This document shows, piece by piece, positions 1 to 10,809 of a stretch of DNA of 64,000 bases. Origin of the DNA: Qipengyuania vulgaris (GTDB taxonomy: Bacteria; Pseudomonadota; Alphaproteobacteria; Sphingomonadales; Sphingomonadaceae); NCBI RefSeq assembly GCF_009827325.1, contig NZ_WTYC01000006.1:124001-188000 (forward strand), in the 5' to 3' direction. The position numbers and the translations under genes were made by a program. The first letter of the stretch is position 1, and the number at the start of each line of letters is the position of its first letter. The notes beneath the pieces were generated by a model. That model was given only the letters and a program-made list of their open reading frames with translations, did not search any database and had not been told where the DNA came from.

Positions 1-194
1 TCCTCTGGGGCAACCACGCGCAGGCGAAAGCGAAGCGCATATCGAACCTTCGCAGCGGGCCGCATCTCGTCATCGAAAGCCCGCATCCCAGCCCGCTGTC
101 GGCCCACCGCGGCTTCTTCGGATCGAAGCCTTTCAGCCGGACCAATGATTTCCTCGATTCCCGAGGTCGCGGCGCAATCGACTGGTTCTTGTGA
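1..194 (+). CDS. ung: Uracil-DNA glycosylase, C-terminal part (gene cut by window edge)
   Basis: The window opens inside a reading frame (codons from base 3, TGA at 192-194) encoding about 63 C-terminal residues. They include [21 protein letters not shown], the conserved leucine-loop and catalytic-His segment of family-1 UDG, and the frame ends DWFL. The enzyme removes uracil from DNA at the start of base-excision repair in the cytoplasm. The N-terminal catalytic Asp region lies before the window, so completeness cannot be judged. The identification rests on this very characteristic motif. Confidence 0.9.
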   Translation, partial: LWGNHAQAKAKRISNLRSGPHLVIESPHPSPLSAHRGFFGSKPFSRTNDFLDSRGRGAIDWFL

Positions 195-290
195 GTTGCA
201 ACGCTCCGGCCAGCCGCTGCTGGACAAGGCGAGTTTCTGTTTGAGCAAAGTGACTTGTGTGGATAGGGGGCGCCCAGATCGAGGGGACGC

Positions 291-2078
291 ATGACCGGTC
301 GAGCAGGCTATAACGAAAACATCCAGCTGCTGCGGGCTGTCGCGGTGGTGCTCGTCCTGCTCTTCCATCTCGAAGTCTCGGCGTTCTCTTTCGGCTATCT
401 CGGCGTCGACCTGTTTTTTCTGATCTCCGGCTTTTTGATGCCAGTCATCTTGCCCAAATACGACGCGCGTTCCTTCATCGTGGCGCGGATCGAACGGATC
501 TACCCGGCGCTGATCGTGGTCTGTCTGTTTACCTTTGCGGTGGGCTACCTCTTTCTGATCCCGCTGGAATACGATGGCCTCTCTTGGTCGGCGATTTCCG
601 CGATCTTCTCCGCCAGCAATCTCTATTTCTATTTCAACGCCGGATATTTCGACCAGAACACCGAAAGCCAGGCGCTGCTTCACACCTGGTCGCTCGGCAA
701 CGAATTCATGTGCTACGTGGCCGTGTCCATCGTCCTGCTTCTCCAGAAGAATCGTGACCGGATCGCGCGCACGGCCCTGGCGCTCGCCCTGCTGTCCGCA
801 GCGATCTTCCTCGGATTTCTCGCGGTCGAAGGGGAGGGGGTGAATTACTTCAATCCCTTCCCGCGCATCTTCCTGTTTTTCGTCGCGTTCTACGTCAGTG
901 CGCGGGGCTGGCAGGTGGGCGGAGCCGCTGCCGCAACCATTTGCGGCGCGGCGCTGGCGCTCCTGGCCTTGGTTTGGGGCGGCAATCTCGCAGCTAGCCG
1001 TTATCCGTCGCTTTCGGTCTTTGCGATTGCCGCCGCTGGTCTCCCGATCCTCATGCTTCGGCAGACTGTTCCGCTGCCCGCTCTGGTTCGCCGGCCGGCC
1101 GTATGGCTCGGGGACATCAGCTACTCCGTCTATCTGTGGCATTGGCCGCTGATCGTTTTCGAGAAGGTGTATCTGCGCAATTTCCGTCTCAACGTCTCGG
1201 AGATGCTGGTCCTCACTGCGGCCACGCTGGTCGCTTCGGTGCTGTCCTACTACCTCATCGAGCGACGCCGTGCGTTCCGCCGACCGGCATTCCTGATCGG
1301 CGGGAGCGCGCTGGTGCTCGCTATCGGAGCGGCAGGGGCGGCGACCAGCGGGTTCTCTTCGCGCGTTCCGCCCGAAATGAGCGCCTATTCCGCGCTGGAG
1401 AACATGCGCGATGACGGGACGACCGCGTGCAGCCTCGAAGCGGCCGGACTGACCTTCCAAACCCGCTGCGGACGCGGCGGACCGTTTAGCAGGACTGTGA
1501 TCTTCGCGGGCGATTCGCATTCGCGGCACTTCTTGACCCTCATGGAACGGGGCGAGCCCGAGACGCGGGTCTTGCAGTTCGCGATGCCGGTGGAGGACGG
1601 CGCGACCAAACTGCAGCGGCTGTCCGAAGCCGCCGATGCGCTCGCCGCCGACCGGGTCTATCTCGCCTACCGGCATGAGATCTACGAGAAGGAGCGGACA
1701 GCCGAACTGATCGAAGGCGTGACGCGCCTGTCCGACGATCGATTCAAGTTCGTCCAAGAGGTGCCGAGCTATCATTTCGAGCCGGTCTCCTGTTACCTGC
1801 GGCAGAATTCGGACCTGATGTTCGAGGATTGTGCCTATCCCATCGCAAAGGGCATTCCGCTCGAAGGCGTGGCGAGCAGGAAGAGCGACAGCTGGAATGC
1901 CGTACTATCTGCCGGTCTTCCCACGCTCGGGACCCACGGGGCCTTCTGCGACGAGCGGAAATGCCGCGTGGTGATCGACGGGAAGCTTGTCATGCGCGAC
2001 GAGAATCATCTCAACGAACGCCTGCCTGCAGCCCTCCAGCTCCGTCTCTACGAAGCGATATTCGCCGGCGACCGCTGA
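291..2078 (+). CDS. Acyltransferase-3 / SGNH fusion, OafB-like surface-polysaccharide O-acyltransferase
   Basis: This 595-residue protein has an N-terminal acyltransferase-3 (YrhL/OafA) membrane domain of about 340 residues. It begins NIQLLRAVAVVLVLLFHL and has roughly ten hydrophobic segments, with the family His in LLFHLE. A periplasmic SGNH domain follows: GDSHS (block I) lies near residue 406 and DENHLN (catalytic Asp/His block) near residue 567. In known OafA/OafB proteins such fusions pass acetyl groups across the inner membrane onto LPS O-antigen or exopolysaccharide. The glycan acceptor here is unknown. GAGGGGAC precedes the ATG at good spacing. It appears to be a single gene, not an operon member. 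Confidence 0.85.
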   Translation: MTGRAGYNENIQLLRAVAVVLVLLFHLEVSAFSFGYLGVDLFFLISGFLMPVILPKYDARSFIVARIERIYPALIVVCLFTFAVGYLFLIPLEYDGLSWSAISAIFSASNLYFYFNAGYFDQNTESQALLHTWSLGNEFMCYVAVSIVLLLQKNRDRIARTALALALLSAAIFLGFLAVEGEGVNYFNPFPRIFLFFVAFYVSARGWQVGGAAAATICGAALALLALVWGGNLAASRYPSLSVFAIAAAGLPILMLRQTVPLPALVRRPAVWLGDISYSVYLWHWPLIVFEKVYLRNFRLNVSEMLVLTAATLVASVLSYYLIERRRAFRRPAFLIGGSALVLAIGAAGAATSGFSSRVPPEMSAYSALENMRDDGTTACSLEAAGLTFQTRCGRGGPFSRTVIFAGDSHSRHFLTLMERGEPETRVLQFAMPVEDGATKLQRLSEAADALAADRVYLAYRHEIYEKERTAELIEGVTRLSDDRFKFVQEVPSYHFEPVSCYLRQNSDLMFEDCAYPIAKGIPLEGVASRKSDSWNAVLSAGLPTLGTHGAFCDERKCRVVIDGKLVMRDENHLNERLPAALQLRLYEAIFAGDR

Positions 2079-2172
2079 CTTTGCCTTCCGGGAAGGTCCC
2101 GATTCTGCTCGGTAAATATGACTGTGAACGTTTCCAGTTGCATTTGACCGCCGGATCGGCATTTTTGTTGCA

Positions 2173-2493
2173 ATGCAGCATGAAAATTCCTTCGAGACCG
2201 CCCAGGCCGTCGTCGGGCAGGCGATGAGCGAGCGGCTGATGATCCGCGCGATCTATAATGCCGCCGAGCTGACGCTTGCGCCGCACCAGATCGTCCTGCG
2301 CAATGATGCGCTCTACCTGGGGGCGGTGAACCCGAAGAAGAACCGCCGCGTCGACGAGGAGCCGAGCCTGGGCTATTTCAAGCTCGACGGCCTGTCCGAC
2401 CTCGCGCTGACCGACGAGCGGTTCGAGCCGCTTCCTGCGGAGGCCTGCGGGCCTGCGCGCGAAGGCGATCAGGTCATCGTCGCGCTCGACTGA
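2173..2493 (+). CDS. Small conserved hypothetical protein with a WYL-like segment
   Basis: This is a 106-residue soluble protein with no signal peptide. The stretch around residues 23-65 (MIRAIYNAAELTLAPHQIVL and then LYLGAVNPKKNRR) resembles the beta-barrel strand pattern of WYL domains, which have an I.Y....PH pattern followed by a basic turn. There is no helix-turn-helix, so it would be a stand-alone ligand-sensing fold; that is inference. The start is uncertain: the ATG at 2173 lacks an evident ribosome site, and an in-frame ATG at 2224 is an alternative. It converges on gltD 12 bp away. Function unknown. Confidence 0.6.
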   Translation: MQHENSFETAQAVVGQAMSERLMIRAIYNAAELTLAPHQIVLRNDALYLGAVNPKKNRRVDEEPSLGYFKLDGLSDLALTDERFEPLPAEACGPAREGDQVIVALD

Positions 2494-2505
2494 CCGGGCG
2501 CCGCC

Positions 2506-3942
2506 CTACCTCGGCAGTTCGCTGACGCCCATCAGCGCTTCGTCTACCGCGCGGGCGCACTGACGGCCCTCGCGGATGGCCCAGACCACCAGGCTCTGCC
2601 CGCGCCGCATGTCGCCGCAGGCGTAGACATGCGGTTCGCTGGTGGCATAGCGGCTGGTGTCGGCCTTCACATTGCCGCGGGTGTCCAGCTCCACGCCTGC
2701 CCGGTCGAGCAGCCCGCGGCGCTTGGGGCCGGTGAAGCCCATGGCGAGGAGGATGAGATCGGCCTTGAGCGTGAACTCGCTCCCCTCGACGTCGACCATG
2801 CGGCCGTCCTTCCACTCCACCTTCACGCATTCCAGCCCGGCGACAGCGCCGCCGTCTTCGACCACGCGCTTGGTCAGCACGGCCCAGTCGCGGTCCACGC
2901 CTTCCTCGTGGCTGGAGGAGGTGCGCAGCTTCAGCGGCCAGTCGGGCCAGGTCAGCGCCTTATCTTCCTTTTCAGGTGGCTTGGGCATGATTTCCAGCTG
3001 GGTGACGCTGGCCGCGCCCTGCCGGTTGCTGGTGCCCACGCAGTCGCTGCCGGTGTCACCGCCGCCGATCACGATCACGTGCTTGCCGGTCGCAGTGAGT
3101 GAACCGCGCGGGGCGGCGCGCACTTCGTCGTCGCCCGCATTGCGCTTGTTCTGCTGGGTCAGGAATTCCATCGCAAAGCGCACGCCGGGAAGCTCCGCGC
3201 CCGGAATGTCGAGCATGCGCGCCTCCTCCGCGCCGCCCGCCAGCACGATGGCATCGAAATTCTCCTGCAGCGCGGTGAAGCTGACTTCCACGCCGACTTC
3301 GCTGGAGGTGCGGAACTGCACGCCCTCGGCTTCCATCTGCACCGCGCGGCGGTTGATGAGATGCTTTTCCATCTTGAAGTCGGGAATGCCGTAACGCAGC
3401 AGCCCGCCGATCCGGTCGGACTTTTCGAACACGGTCACCGCATGGCCCGCGCGCGCCAGCTGCTGCGCGGCGGCAAGGCCGGCGGGGCCGCTGCCGATCA
3501 CCGCGACCGACTTGCCGGTCTGCTTCTCCGGCACTTCGGGCTTGACCCAGCCTTCGCGGAAGCCGCGATCGATGATCGCGCATTCGATGCTTTTGATCGT
3601 CACCGGCGCATCGACGATGTTGAGCGTGCAGGCCGCCTCGCAAGGGGCGGGGCAGATGCGGCCGGTGAATTCGGGGAAATTGTTGGTCGAATGGAGGACC
3701 TCGAGCGCGTTCCTCCAGTCGTCTTCGTAGACCAGGTGGTTCCAGTCCGGGATGATGTTGTTCACCGGACAGCCGTTGTGGCAGTAGGGAATGCCGCAGT
3801 TCATGCAGCGCGCGGCCTGCTTCTTCAGCACGTCGTCGCCCTGCGGAAGGGTGAATTCCTTGTAGGTCTTCAGCCGCTCTTCCGGTGCAACGTAAGAGCG
3901 CTCCTCGCGCTCATATTCGAGAAAGCCGGTTTCCTTGCCCAT
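2506..3942 (-). CDS. gltD: Glutamate synthase (NADPH) small subunit
   Basis: This 478-residue protein is the usual GltD length. It supplies electrons from NADPH via FAD and Fe-S clusters to the large subunit, making glutamate from glutamine and 2-oxoglutarate. The N-terminal Fe-S motif [14 protein letters not shown] (near residue 46) and [12 protein letters not shown] (near 95) are intact. Two dinucleotide-binding motifs are present: [13 protein letters not shown] (FAD, near 148) and [11 protein letters not shown] (NADPH, near 293). It lies directly downstream of gltB on the same strand. The 112-bp space between them holds a palindromic repeat. Confidence 0.96.
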   Translation of the reverse strand: MGKETGFLEYEREERSYVAPEERLKTYKEFTLPQGDDVLKKQAARCMNCGIPYCHNGCPVNNIIPDWNHLVYEDDWRNALEVLHSTNNFPEFTGRICPAPCEAACTLNIVDAPVTIKSIECAIIDRGFREGWVKPEVPEKQTGKSVAVIGSGPAGLAAAQQLARAGHAVTVFEKSDRIGGLLRYGIPDFKMEKHLINRRAVQMEAEGVQFRTSSEVGVEVSFTALQENFDAIVLAGGAEEARMLDIPGAELPGVRFAMEFLTQQNKRNAGDDEVRAAPRGSLTATGKHVIVIGGGDTGSDCVGTSNRQGAASVTQLEIMPKPPEKEDKALTWPDWPLKLRTSSSHEEGVDRDWAVLTKRVVEDGGAVAGLECVKVEWKDGRMVDVEGSEFTLKADLILLAMGFTGPKRRGLLDRAGVELDTRGNVKADTSRYATSEPHVYACGDMRRGQSLVVWAIREGRQCARAVDEALMGVSELPR

Positions 3943-3966
3943 CAGCTAACTCCCAAACAAAAATCT

Positions 3967-4042
3967 TCATCCCCGCGAAGGCGGGGATCCAGGGCGGAGC
4001 CGCATCTGTTGCAGCTGGATTCCCGCCTGTGCGGGAATGACG
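3967..4042. repeat. Paired palindromic repeat (REP-like) inside the gltB-gltD operon
   Basis: Two hairpins face each other. ATCCCCGC-gaag-GCGGGGAT is at 3969-3988 and ATTCCCGC-ctgt-GCGGGAAT is at 4019-4038. The two halves are inverted copies (TCATCCCCGCGAAGGCGGGG against the complement of the right half), so the whole unit can fold into one long stem. Intergenic palindromes of this GCGGGNAT type are widespread in proteobacterial genomes. Here the element is transcribed with the operon, where it could stabilise or trim the mRNA between gltB and gltD. Confidence 0.85.
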
Positions 4043-4054
4043 GTAAGTTGATCC

Positions 4055-7000
4055 TCATTCCGCAGCCTCCATCGCTGCTTCCTCACGCTCGGCCTCGAGC
4101 AGCTTGAGCGCGCGCGCATAGTCGCGCGGCATGACCTTGCGGAAGTTCTTCAGTTCGTTTGTCCAGTTGTCCAGCAGCGCCTTCGCCCGCGCCGATCCGG
4201 TGTGGAGCAGGTGGCGTTCCACCAGCAGCTTGAGCCGCTCGGCATCGTGGTAGAGCGGATCGCCCATGCCGGGATTGTCGACGTTGACGGCGCGCTGCTG
4301 CGGCTTGCCCCAGCTTTTCTCCGCGCCGTCCCCGTCGCCCGGTTTCACGTCCGCCACATCGACCTGGGCATGGTTGACGAGGCGGGTGAATGCGCCGTCC
4401 GGATCATAGACATAGGCGATACCGCCGCTCATGCCTGCGCCGAAGTTGCGGCCCGTCTTGCCGAGCACGCAGACCACGCCGCCGGTCATGTATTCGCACG
4501 GATGGTCGCCCGTGCCTTCGACCACGGCGACCGCGCCCGAATTGCGCACGGCAAAACGTTCGCCCGCCACCCCGGCGAAATAGGCTTCGCCCGCAATCGC
4601 GCCGTAAAGCACCGTGTTGCCGACGATGATGTTCTCGGTCGGCTCGCGCGGTGCGCCCTGCGGCGGCTTCACCGCAATGCGCCCGCCCGAAAGGCCCTTG
4701 CCGACATAGTCGTTGGCATCGCCGATCAGGCTCATTGTCACGCCGTGGGCGAGCCATGCACCGAAGCTTTGTCCGGCAACTCCGGTCAGGTCGATCCGGA
4801 TCGTGTCCTGCGGCAGGCCGTGATGGCCGTAAGCCTCTGCAATCCGGCCCGACAGCATGGTGCCGACCGTGCGGTTCACATTGCGGATGGTGCGGGTTAT
4901 CTGGACCGCCTGCCCGCTTTCGATGGCGGGCTTGCAGGCCTCGATCAGTTCGACGTCCATCGCCGCGGCAAGGCCGTGGTCCTGGGTCTCGGTGTGATGG
5001 AGCGACTGGCCCTCTTCGACCGGCACGGCATGCAGGATGCGCGTCAAGTCGACGCCATGCGCCTTCCAGTGGCGGCGCACGCGGCGCATGTCGATCTTGT
5101 CCACGCGGCCGACCATTTCCTCCACCGTGCGGAAGCCCATTTCGGCCATGATTGCCCGCAGCTCCTCGGCCACGAAGAAGAAGTAATTTATCACGTGTTC
5201 GGGCGTGCCGGTGAAGCGCTTGCGCAGCACCGGGTCCTGCGTCGCCACGCCGACCGGGCAGGTGTTGAGGTGGCATTTGCGCATCATGATGCAGCCCGCG
5301 GCGATCAGCGGGGCGGTGGCAAATCCGAATTCGTCGGCGCCCAGCAAGGCGCCAATGGCGACGTCGCGCCCGGTGCGCAGCCCGCCGTCGACCTGCACCG
5401 CGATGCGGCTGCGCAGGTCGTTGAGCAGCAAGGTCTGCTGCGTCTCGGCAAGGCCTATTTCCCACGGGCTGCCGGCATGGGTCAGGCTGGTCAGCGGGCT
5501 CGCGCCCGTGCCGCCTTCATAGCCCGAGATGGTGATATGATCGGCCTTGGACTTGGACACGCCTGCGGCGACCGTACCCACGCCCACTTCGCTGACCAGC
5601 TTCACCGAAATGCGGGCCTCGGGCTGGACGTTCTTGAGGTCGTGGATCAGCTGCGCCAGATCCTCGATCGAATAAATGTCGTGGTGCGGCGGGGGCGAGA
5701 TCAGGCCCACGCCCGGGGTCGAATGGCGCACCTTGCCGATCCGCTTGTCGACCTTGTGGCCGGGCAACTGGCCGCCTTCGCCGGGCTTCGCGCCCTGCGC
5801 CATCTTGATCTGGATATCGTCCGAATTGACGAGATATTCCGCCGTCACGCCGAAGCGCCCGCTGGCCACCTGCTTGATCCGGCTGCGCATCGAATCGCCG
5901 TTTTCCAGCGGGCGGAAACGCTCGGGCTCCTCGCCGCCTTCGCCCGTGTTCGAACGGCCGCCCATGCGGTTCATCGCGATGGCGAGCGTGGAATGCGCCT
6001 CGTGGCTGATGGAACCGAAGCTCATCGCACCGGTGCTGAAGCGCTTGACGATTTCGGCAGCCGTTTCGACCTCGTCGAGATCGAGCGGACGCTCGGCCTT
6101 TTGCAGTTCCATCAGCCCGCGAATGGTCAGCAGGCGTTCGGACTGCTCGTTGATCGAGGCTGCGAATTCCTCGTAATTCGTCGGATCGCTGCTCCGCACT
6201 GCGTGCTGGAGGTTGGCGATATTCTGCGGCGTCCAGGCATGGTCCTCGCCGCGGATGCGGTACTGGTAGATGCCGCCCACATCGAGCATGCCCTTGTAGA
6301 GCGGGCTGTCACCGAATGCCTGCGCGTGGCGGCGAACGGTTTCCTCGGCCACTTCCTTCAGGCCGATGCCTTCGATGGTGGTCGCAGTGCCGGCAAAATA
6401 GGCGTCGACGAAGGCGCTCGACAGGCCGACCGCGTCGAATATCTGCGCGCCGCAATAGGACTGGTAGGTCGATATGCCCATCTTGGACATGACCTTGAGG
6501 ATGCCCTTGCCGACCGCCTTGACGAAATTCTTCTGGACCGCGTCGGGATCGAGATCGGGCAGCTTGCGGCTGCGCAAATCCTCCAGCGTCTCGAAGGCGA
6601 GATAGGGGTTGATCCCTTCCGCGCCGTAACCCGCCAGCGCGCAGAAATGGTGCACTTCGCGCGCCTCGCCGGTTTCGATGACCAGTCCGGTCTGCATCCG
6701 CAGGCCCTGCCGCACCAGCTGGTGATGGACCGCCGCCGTGGCCAGCAGCGCGGGCATGGCGATCCTGTCCGGCCCCTGTCCGCGGTCGGACAGGATCAGG
6801 ATATTGGCATCGCCCAGCACTGCTTCGGTCGCCGCCCAGCACATTTCCTTCAGCGCCATGGCCAACCCGTCGGCCCCGGTGCTTGCGTCCCAGGTGATGT
6901 CGATGGTCGCGGTGCGGAAGGCGCCGTCCAGTGCCACCTCGACCGAACGGATCTTGGCAAGATCGGTGTTGGTGAGGATCGGCTGCGAAACTTCCAGCCG

Positions 7001-8728
7001 CTTGTGCGTGCCCCCGTCGCGGCCCAGCAGGTTCGGGCGCGGGCCGATCATCGACAGCAGGCTCATCACCAGCTCTTCGCGGATCGGGTCGATCGGCGGA
7101 TTGGTCACCTGCGCGAAGTTCTGCTTGAAATAATCGTAGAGCAGGCGGCTGCGCTTGGAGAGCACGGCGATGGGCGTGTCGGTGCCCATCGATCCGATCG
7201 GGTCTTCCCCATTCGCGGCCATCGGTTCGAGGAAGCGCTGAATGTCTTCCTGCGTGTAACCGAAGGCCTGCTGGCGGTTCAGCAGCGCGATTTCGCTCTT
7301 CGCAATTTCGGACAGGTCGGGTTCGATATGATCGAGATCGGCGAGCTTGTACTGCGCCTTTTCGAGCCATGCCTCGTAAGGCTCGGCAGCGGCGAGGTCG
7401 GTCTTCAGCTCCTCGTCGGTGACGATGCGCCCTTCCTCGAGGTCGATCAGCAGCATCTTGCCCGGCTGGAGACGCCATTTGCGGGTGATGTCTTCCTCCG
7501 CGAACGGCAGCACGCCGCTTTCCGAGGCAAGGACGACGAGATCGTCCTTGGTCGTGCACCAGCGTGCAGGGCGCAGGCCGTTACGGTCGAGACAGGCGCC
7601 GATCTGGCGGCCATCGGTAAAGCAGACTGCGGCGGGCCCGTCCCACGGCTCCATCAGCGCGGCGTGGTATTCGTAGAACGCGCGGCGCGCGGGATCCATC
7701 AGCTCGTTTTTGGCCCATGCCTCGGGCATGAGCATCATCATCGAATGCGCCAAGCTGTAACCGCCGGTCACCAGCAGCTCGAGCGCATTGTCGAGGCAGG
7801 CGGTGTCCGACTGGCCGTGCGGGATCAACGGCCACATCTTGTCGAGATCCGCGCCCAGCAGCTCGCTTTCCATCGTGCGGCGGCGGGCCTCCATCCAGTT
7901 CACGTTTCCGCGAACCGTGTTGATCTCGCCATTATGCGCCATGAAGCGATAGGGGTGCGCCAGCCGCCAGCTGGGGAAGGTGTTGGTGCTGAAACGCTGG
8001 TGGACGAGGCCCAGTGCGCTGACGCAATCGGGATCGCGCAAATCGTCGTAGAAGCTGCCGACCTGGTTCGCCAGCAGCAGCCCCTTGTAGACCACGGTGC
8101 GGCTGGAGAAGCTCGGGATATAGGCCTGGCTCAGGCCGGGGATGTCGTGCTTGGCCTCCAGCGCGGCGAGCGGGTTCAGCGTCTGCTTGCGGATGACCAC
8201 CAGCTTGCGCTCGAAAGCGTCCTGGTCGGGGCAGTTCTGGCCGCGAGCTATCACGCATTGGCGGATGACCGGCATCGACGCCACAACGGCATCGCCCAGC
8301 CCGTCCAGCGTGGTCGGCACGTCGCGCCAGCCGACGACCCGCTGGCCTTCTTTGGCCACGAAGCGTTCGAGCTGCTTCTCGACGAAATCAAGCGCTTCAT
8401 TCACCTGCGGCATGAAACACATGGCGACCGCGTAATCGCCCGGTGCGGGCAGGTCGTGCCCTTTCTTTTCGGCCCATTTGCGGATCAGCGGGTCCGGGAT
8501 CTGCAGCAGGATACCCGCGCCGTCGCCCAGCAGCGGATCGGCACCGACCGCGCCGCGATGGTCGAGATTGGCAAGTATTTCAAGGGCTTGTGTTACGATC
8601 GAGTGGCTCTTCTGCCCCTTGATATGCGCGACCATGCCGACGCCGCAGGCATCGTGCTCGTTGCGCGGATCGTAGAGGCCCTGCGGAAGAGGGCCTTCAC
8701 CGGGGTTATGATGAGCCAGAACCTGCAT
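4055..8728 (-). CDS. gltB: Glutamate synthase (NADPH) large subunit
   Basis: This is a protein of about 1557 residues that catalyses glutamine amide transfer to 2-oxoglutarate. The start is taken at [12 protein letters not shown] (8728), not at an in-frame ATG 126 bases upstream: AAGGAGGA lies about 12 bases before it, and homology begins there. A short propeptide precedes NEHDACGVG, whose Cys becomes the N-terminal nucleophile of the class-II amidotransferase domain. The FMN/synthase domain follows ([21 protein letters not shown]), then the 3Fe-4S ligands [12 protein letters not shown] and the C-terminal beta-helix. It is the first gene of the gltB-gltD operon. Confidence 0.96.
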   Translation of the reverse strand: MQVLAHHNPGEGPLPQGLYDPRNEHDACGVGMVAHIKGQKSHSIVTQALEILANLDHRGAVGADPLLGDGAGILLQIPDPLIRKWAEKKGHDLPAPGDYAVAMCFMPQVNEALDFVEKQLERFVAKEGQRVVGWRDVPTTLDGLGDAVVASMPVIRQCVIARGQNCPDQDAFERKLVVIRKQTLNPLAALEAKHDIPGLSQAYIPSFSSRTVVYKGLLLANQVGSFYDDLRDPDCVSALGLVHQRFSTNTFPSWRLAHPYRFMAHNGEINTVRGNVNWMEARRRTMESELLGADLDKMWPLIPHGQSDTACLDNALELLVTGGYSLAHSMMMLMPEAWAKNELMDPARRAFYEYHAALMEPWDGPAAVCFTDGRQIGACLDRNGLRPARWCTTKDDLVVLASESGVLPFAEEDITRKWRLQPGKMLLIDLEEGRIVTDEELKTDLAAAEPYEAWLEKAQYKLADLDHIEPDLSEIAKSEIALLNRQQAFGYTQEDIQRFLEPMAANGEDPIGSMGTDTPIAVLSKRSRLLYDYFKQNFAQVTNPPIDPIREELVMSLLSMIGPRPNLLGRDGGTHKRLEVSQPILTNTDLAKIRSVEVALDGAFRTATIDITWDASTGADGLAMALKEMCWAATEAVLGDANILILSDRGQGPDRIAMPALLATAAVHHQLVRQGLRMQTGLVIETGEAREVHHFCALAGYGAEGINPYLAFETLEDLRSRKLPDLDPDAVQKNFVKAVGKGILKVMSKMGISTYQSYCGAQIFDAVGLSSAFVDAYFAGTATTIEGIGLKEVAEETVRRHAQAFGDSPLYKGMLDVGGIYQYRIRGEDHAWTPQNIANLQHAVRSSDPTNYEEFAASINEQSERLLTIRGLMELQKAERPLDLDEVETAAEIVKRFSTGAMSFGSISHEAHSTLAIAMNRMGGRSNTGEGGEEPERFRPLENGDSMRSRIKQVASGRFGVTAEYLVNSDDIQIKMAQGAKPGEGGQLPGHKVDKRIGKVRHSTPGVGLISPPPHHDIYSIEDLAQLIHDLKNVQPEARISVKLVSEVGVGTVAAGVSKSKADHITISGYEGGTGASPLTSLTHAGSPWEIGLAETQQTLLLNDLRSRIAVQVDGGLRTGRDVAIGALLGADEFGFATAPLIAAGCIMMRKCHLNTCPVGVATQDPVLRKRFTGTPEHVINYFFFVAEELRAIMAEMGFRTVEEMVGRVDKIDMRRVRRHWKAHGVDLTRILHAVPVEEGQSLHHTETQDHGLAAAMDVELIEACKPAIESGQAVQITRTIRNVNRTVGTMLSGRIAEAYGHHGLPQDTIRIDLTGVAGQSFGAWLAHGVTMSLIGDANDYVGKGLSGGRIAVKPPQGAPREPTENIIVGNTVLYGAIAGEAYFAGVAGERFAVRNSGAVAVVEGTGDHPCEYMTGGVVCVLGKTGRNFGAGMSGGIAYVYDPDGAFTRLVNHAQVDVADVKPGDGDGAEKSWGKPQQRAVNVDNPGMGDPLYHDAERLKLLVERHLLHTGSARAKALLDNWTNELKNFRKVMPRDYARALKLLEAEREEAAMEAAE

Positions 8729-8946
8729 TCGCCGAAGCGTCCTCCTTGCCCGCGCCCCCCGCGGCCCTTCTGGCCGGAGTGGAAGCGCGGAAATTGTGCA
8801 GCGCCGCACGGGCGCCCGCCAAAATGTCGCGAGGCTTCCTTTTGCAGGCAACAAAGCGGTTTTGCAACCGCGTCAGGGTTTAGGAAAATTTCACTGGGGG
8901 CAAGATTTGCCGGTTTCTGCTGCGTTGCAGCATTGCGAATCGCGGC

Positions 8947-10059
8947 CTAATCGCGCCGGTTGACCTGGCCCAGCCGTTCGAGCGCACTTCGCAGCGCGGC
9001 CTGCGCATCGGTCGGCGCAGCATCGCCGGTTTCGCTGCCTTCTTCCGGCGCATCAAGGTCCGCATGCGCTTCGGGCATCCGGCGGCTGGCTTCGCGGCGG
9101 AGGAAAGCGATGACCGGATCGTCGTCGGAAGCCTGGGGTAAATCCTGGTCCTCGAGGCAATCTTCCTCGGCAGGAAGCCCGCGCGTTATCGGGATCGGCT
9201 GCGGGGCGGGTCGCTCCGCCGCTTCCTCGCTCTCCGCCACCATTCGCTTGTGCTGTTCCAGCGCACCCTCGAGGCGGTCCAGCAAACCTTCGAGGCTCAT
9301 GTCGCCCATCGCCGGGGTCTCCCTCGTAGTGTCCGGATCGGCGCCGTCTTCGGCGTGTTCCTGTTGGATCGGTTCGACTTCGGGCGCCGGATCGAATTCC
9401 GGCACGTGCTCGAACTCGGCGTCTTCGGCAATTTCAACGTCTTCGGTTTCGAACACGGCATAGCCGCCAGTCTCGTCCTCCCTGGACCCACCAACCTCCT
9501 CCACATCCTCGTCAGCGATGGCGCTGTCACCCTCCATCTCCGCATAGACCGCTTCGAATTCCTCGGCCGGACCGGCCGGGGGAACGTCGTCGAGAGAATA
9601 TTCGTTCTCGTAGCTGGCTTCCTCGGTCGGTGCGCGCATCGCGATGCCTTCCTCGCCAATATCATCGCGGGCCGAAAATACCCGCCGGCGGCGCGGTTCT
9701 TCCAAGCCGTCTGTGGGTAGCTCGGCTTCGTCCCGCCAGGCGCTGTCTTCGAGAAATTCGAATCCCGGTGCAAAGGCGCGGGGCGCAGCAGCCGAGGCAA
9801 TCCGCCCCGCCACTGCGATGCCAAGCAGCAGGCCGAACAGCGCAACGGAAATACAAAGCACCGCCACCCCGGCACCGCTCACGGGCGGCGCGAACATCGG
9901 GTGCAGCTGCGCAAGCCCGATGCTTCGGGCGATCAGCGCATGGACATGCGGCGGCATCAGCCACATCCCGCCGCCCAGCAGCAGTGCGAACCACGCCCCT
10001 ACCAGCGGCTTGAACCATGCCCGGCCCAGCAGGCCGGTATTGCCATGATGATCGCTCAT
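8947..10059 (-). CDS. Acidic membrane-anchored hypothetical protein
   Basis: This 370-residue protein has two N-terminal membrane segments (about residues 16-36 and 62-86), separated by a short loop with several His and Pro. A very acidic, Glu/Asp-rich and probably disordered tail of about 280 residues follows, interrupted only by a few arginine-rich spots such as EEPRRRRVF. I recognise no catalytic motif. A tail of this type could be a scaffold or envelope-associated protein, but nothing in the sequence proves that. It is transcribed away from the MaoC gene, with a shared 240-bp promoter region, and follows gltB's start on the same strand. Confidence 0.7.
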   Translation of the reverse strand: MSDHHGNTGLLGRAWFKPLVGAWFALLLGGGMWLMPPHVHALIARSIGLAQLHPMFAPPVSGAGVAVLCISVALFGLLLGIAVAGRIASAAAPRAFAPGFEFLEDSAWRDEAELPTDGLEEPRRRRVFSARDDIGEEGIAMRAPTEEASYENEYSLDDVPPAGPAEEFEAVYAEMEGDSAIADEDVEEVGGSREDETGGYAVFETEDVEIAEDAEFEHVPEFDPAPEVEPIQQEHAEDGADPDTTRETPAMGDMSLEGLLDRLEGALEQHKRMVAESEEAAERPAPQPIPITRGLPAEEDCLEDQDLPQASDDDPVIAFLRREASRRMPEAHADLDAPEEGSETGDAAPTDAQAALRSALERLGQVNRRD

Positions 10060-10298
10060 TCGGTTCCTGTTTGCCTCGAACCCATGTCTTTCACGCCGTC
10101 CGCGCTAGGGCCGCTTGGTTAACTTCGCGCTAACGATGCCTGTTCCGCGTGCGCTATGCAATTGCGCATTCGCAGGGGACCGCGATGCCGTAACGGCATA
10201 TTCCGGGCGGTTGCGCGCCCCTGTTCCATGCGCCATGAGTCCGCCCGCAAGCGCGCTCACGGAGTCGCGCATTCAGGTGTTTTGAAGGAGAGCTAGGC

Positions 10299-10748
10299 AT
10301 GACCCCCCAGGACGTAGCAGCCAAGGTCGGCGAACAGGTCGGAACCAGCGAATGGGTTGAGATGAGCCAAGAGCGCATCAACCAGTTTGCCGACGCCACC
10401 GGCGACCATCAGTTCATCCATATCAACGAGGAAGCTGCCAAGATGACGCCCTTCGGCGGCACCATCGCCCACGGCTTCCTGACCCTGTCGATGATCCCCT
10501 ATCTCACCGCAAACAGCGATGTTCCGCGGGTCGACGGGATCAAGATGGCGGTCAACTACGGCGGCAACAAGACGCGTTTCATCAACCCGGTCCGTTCGGG
10601 CAAGAAAATTCGCGGTCATTGGAAGCTGCTCGAAATGACCGAGAAGCGCCCCGGTCAGTGGCAACAGACCATGGAAATCACCATCGAGATCGAAGGCGAG
10701 GACAAACCCGCGCTGATCTGTGAATGGATGACCATGTATTTCGTCTGA
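10299..10748 (+). CDS. MaoC-family (R)-specific enoyl-CoA hydratase
   Basis: This 149-residue protein is a single hot-dog domain. The hydratase-2 signature is visible: FADATGDHQFIHIN (catalytic Asp and His near residues 31-37) and GGTIAHGFLTLS. The length matches the NodN/PhaJ-like single-domain group. Such enzymes hydrate trans-2-enoyl-CoA to the (R)-3-hydroxyacyl-CoA. AAGGAGAG precedes the ATG. The thiolase 60 bp downstream on the same strand suggests joint use in acyl-CoA metabolism; the actual substrate is not visible. Confidence 0.88.
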   Translation: MTPQDVAAKVGEQVGTSEWVEMSQERINQFADATGDHQFIHINEEAAKMTPFGGTIAHGFLTLSMIPYLTANSDVPRVDGIKMAVNYGGNKTRFINPVRSGKKIRGHWKLLEMTEKRPGQWQQTMEITIEIEGEDKPALICEWMTMYFV

Positions 10749-10809
10749 TTCTCTTCTCCTCCCCCGGAGGAACAGACGTTCAACACCAGACAAGAATTAA
10801 GGAATGACC

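Noticed and set aside
4202-8950. A 1582-residue open frame on the plus strand opposite gltB
   Set aside because: It is the antisense shadow of gltB in GC-rich DNA; composition is Arg/Ala/His-rich with no family motif.
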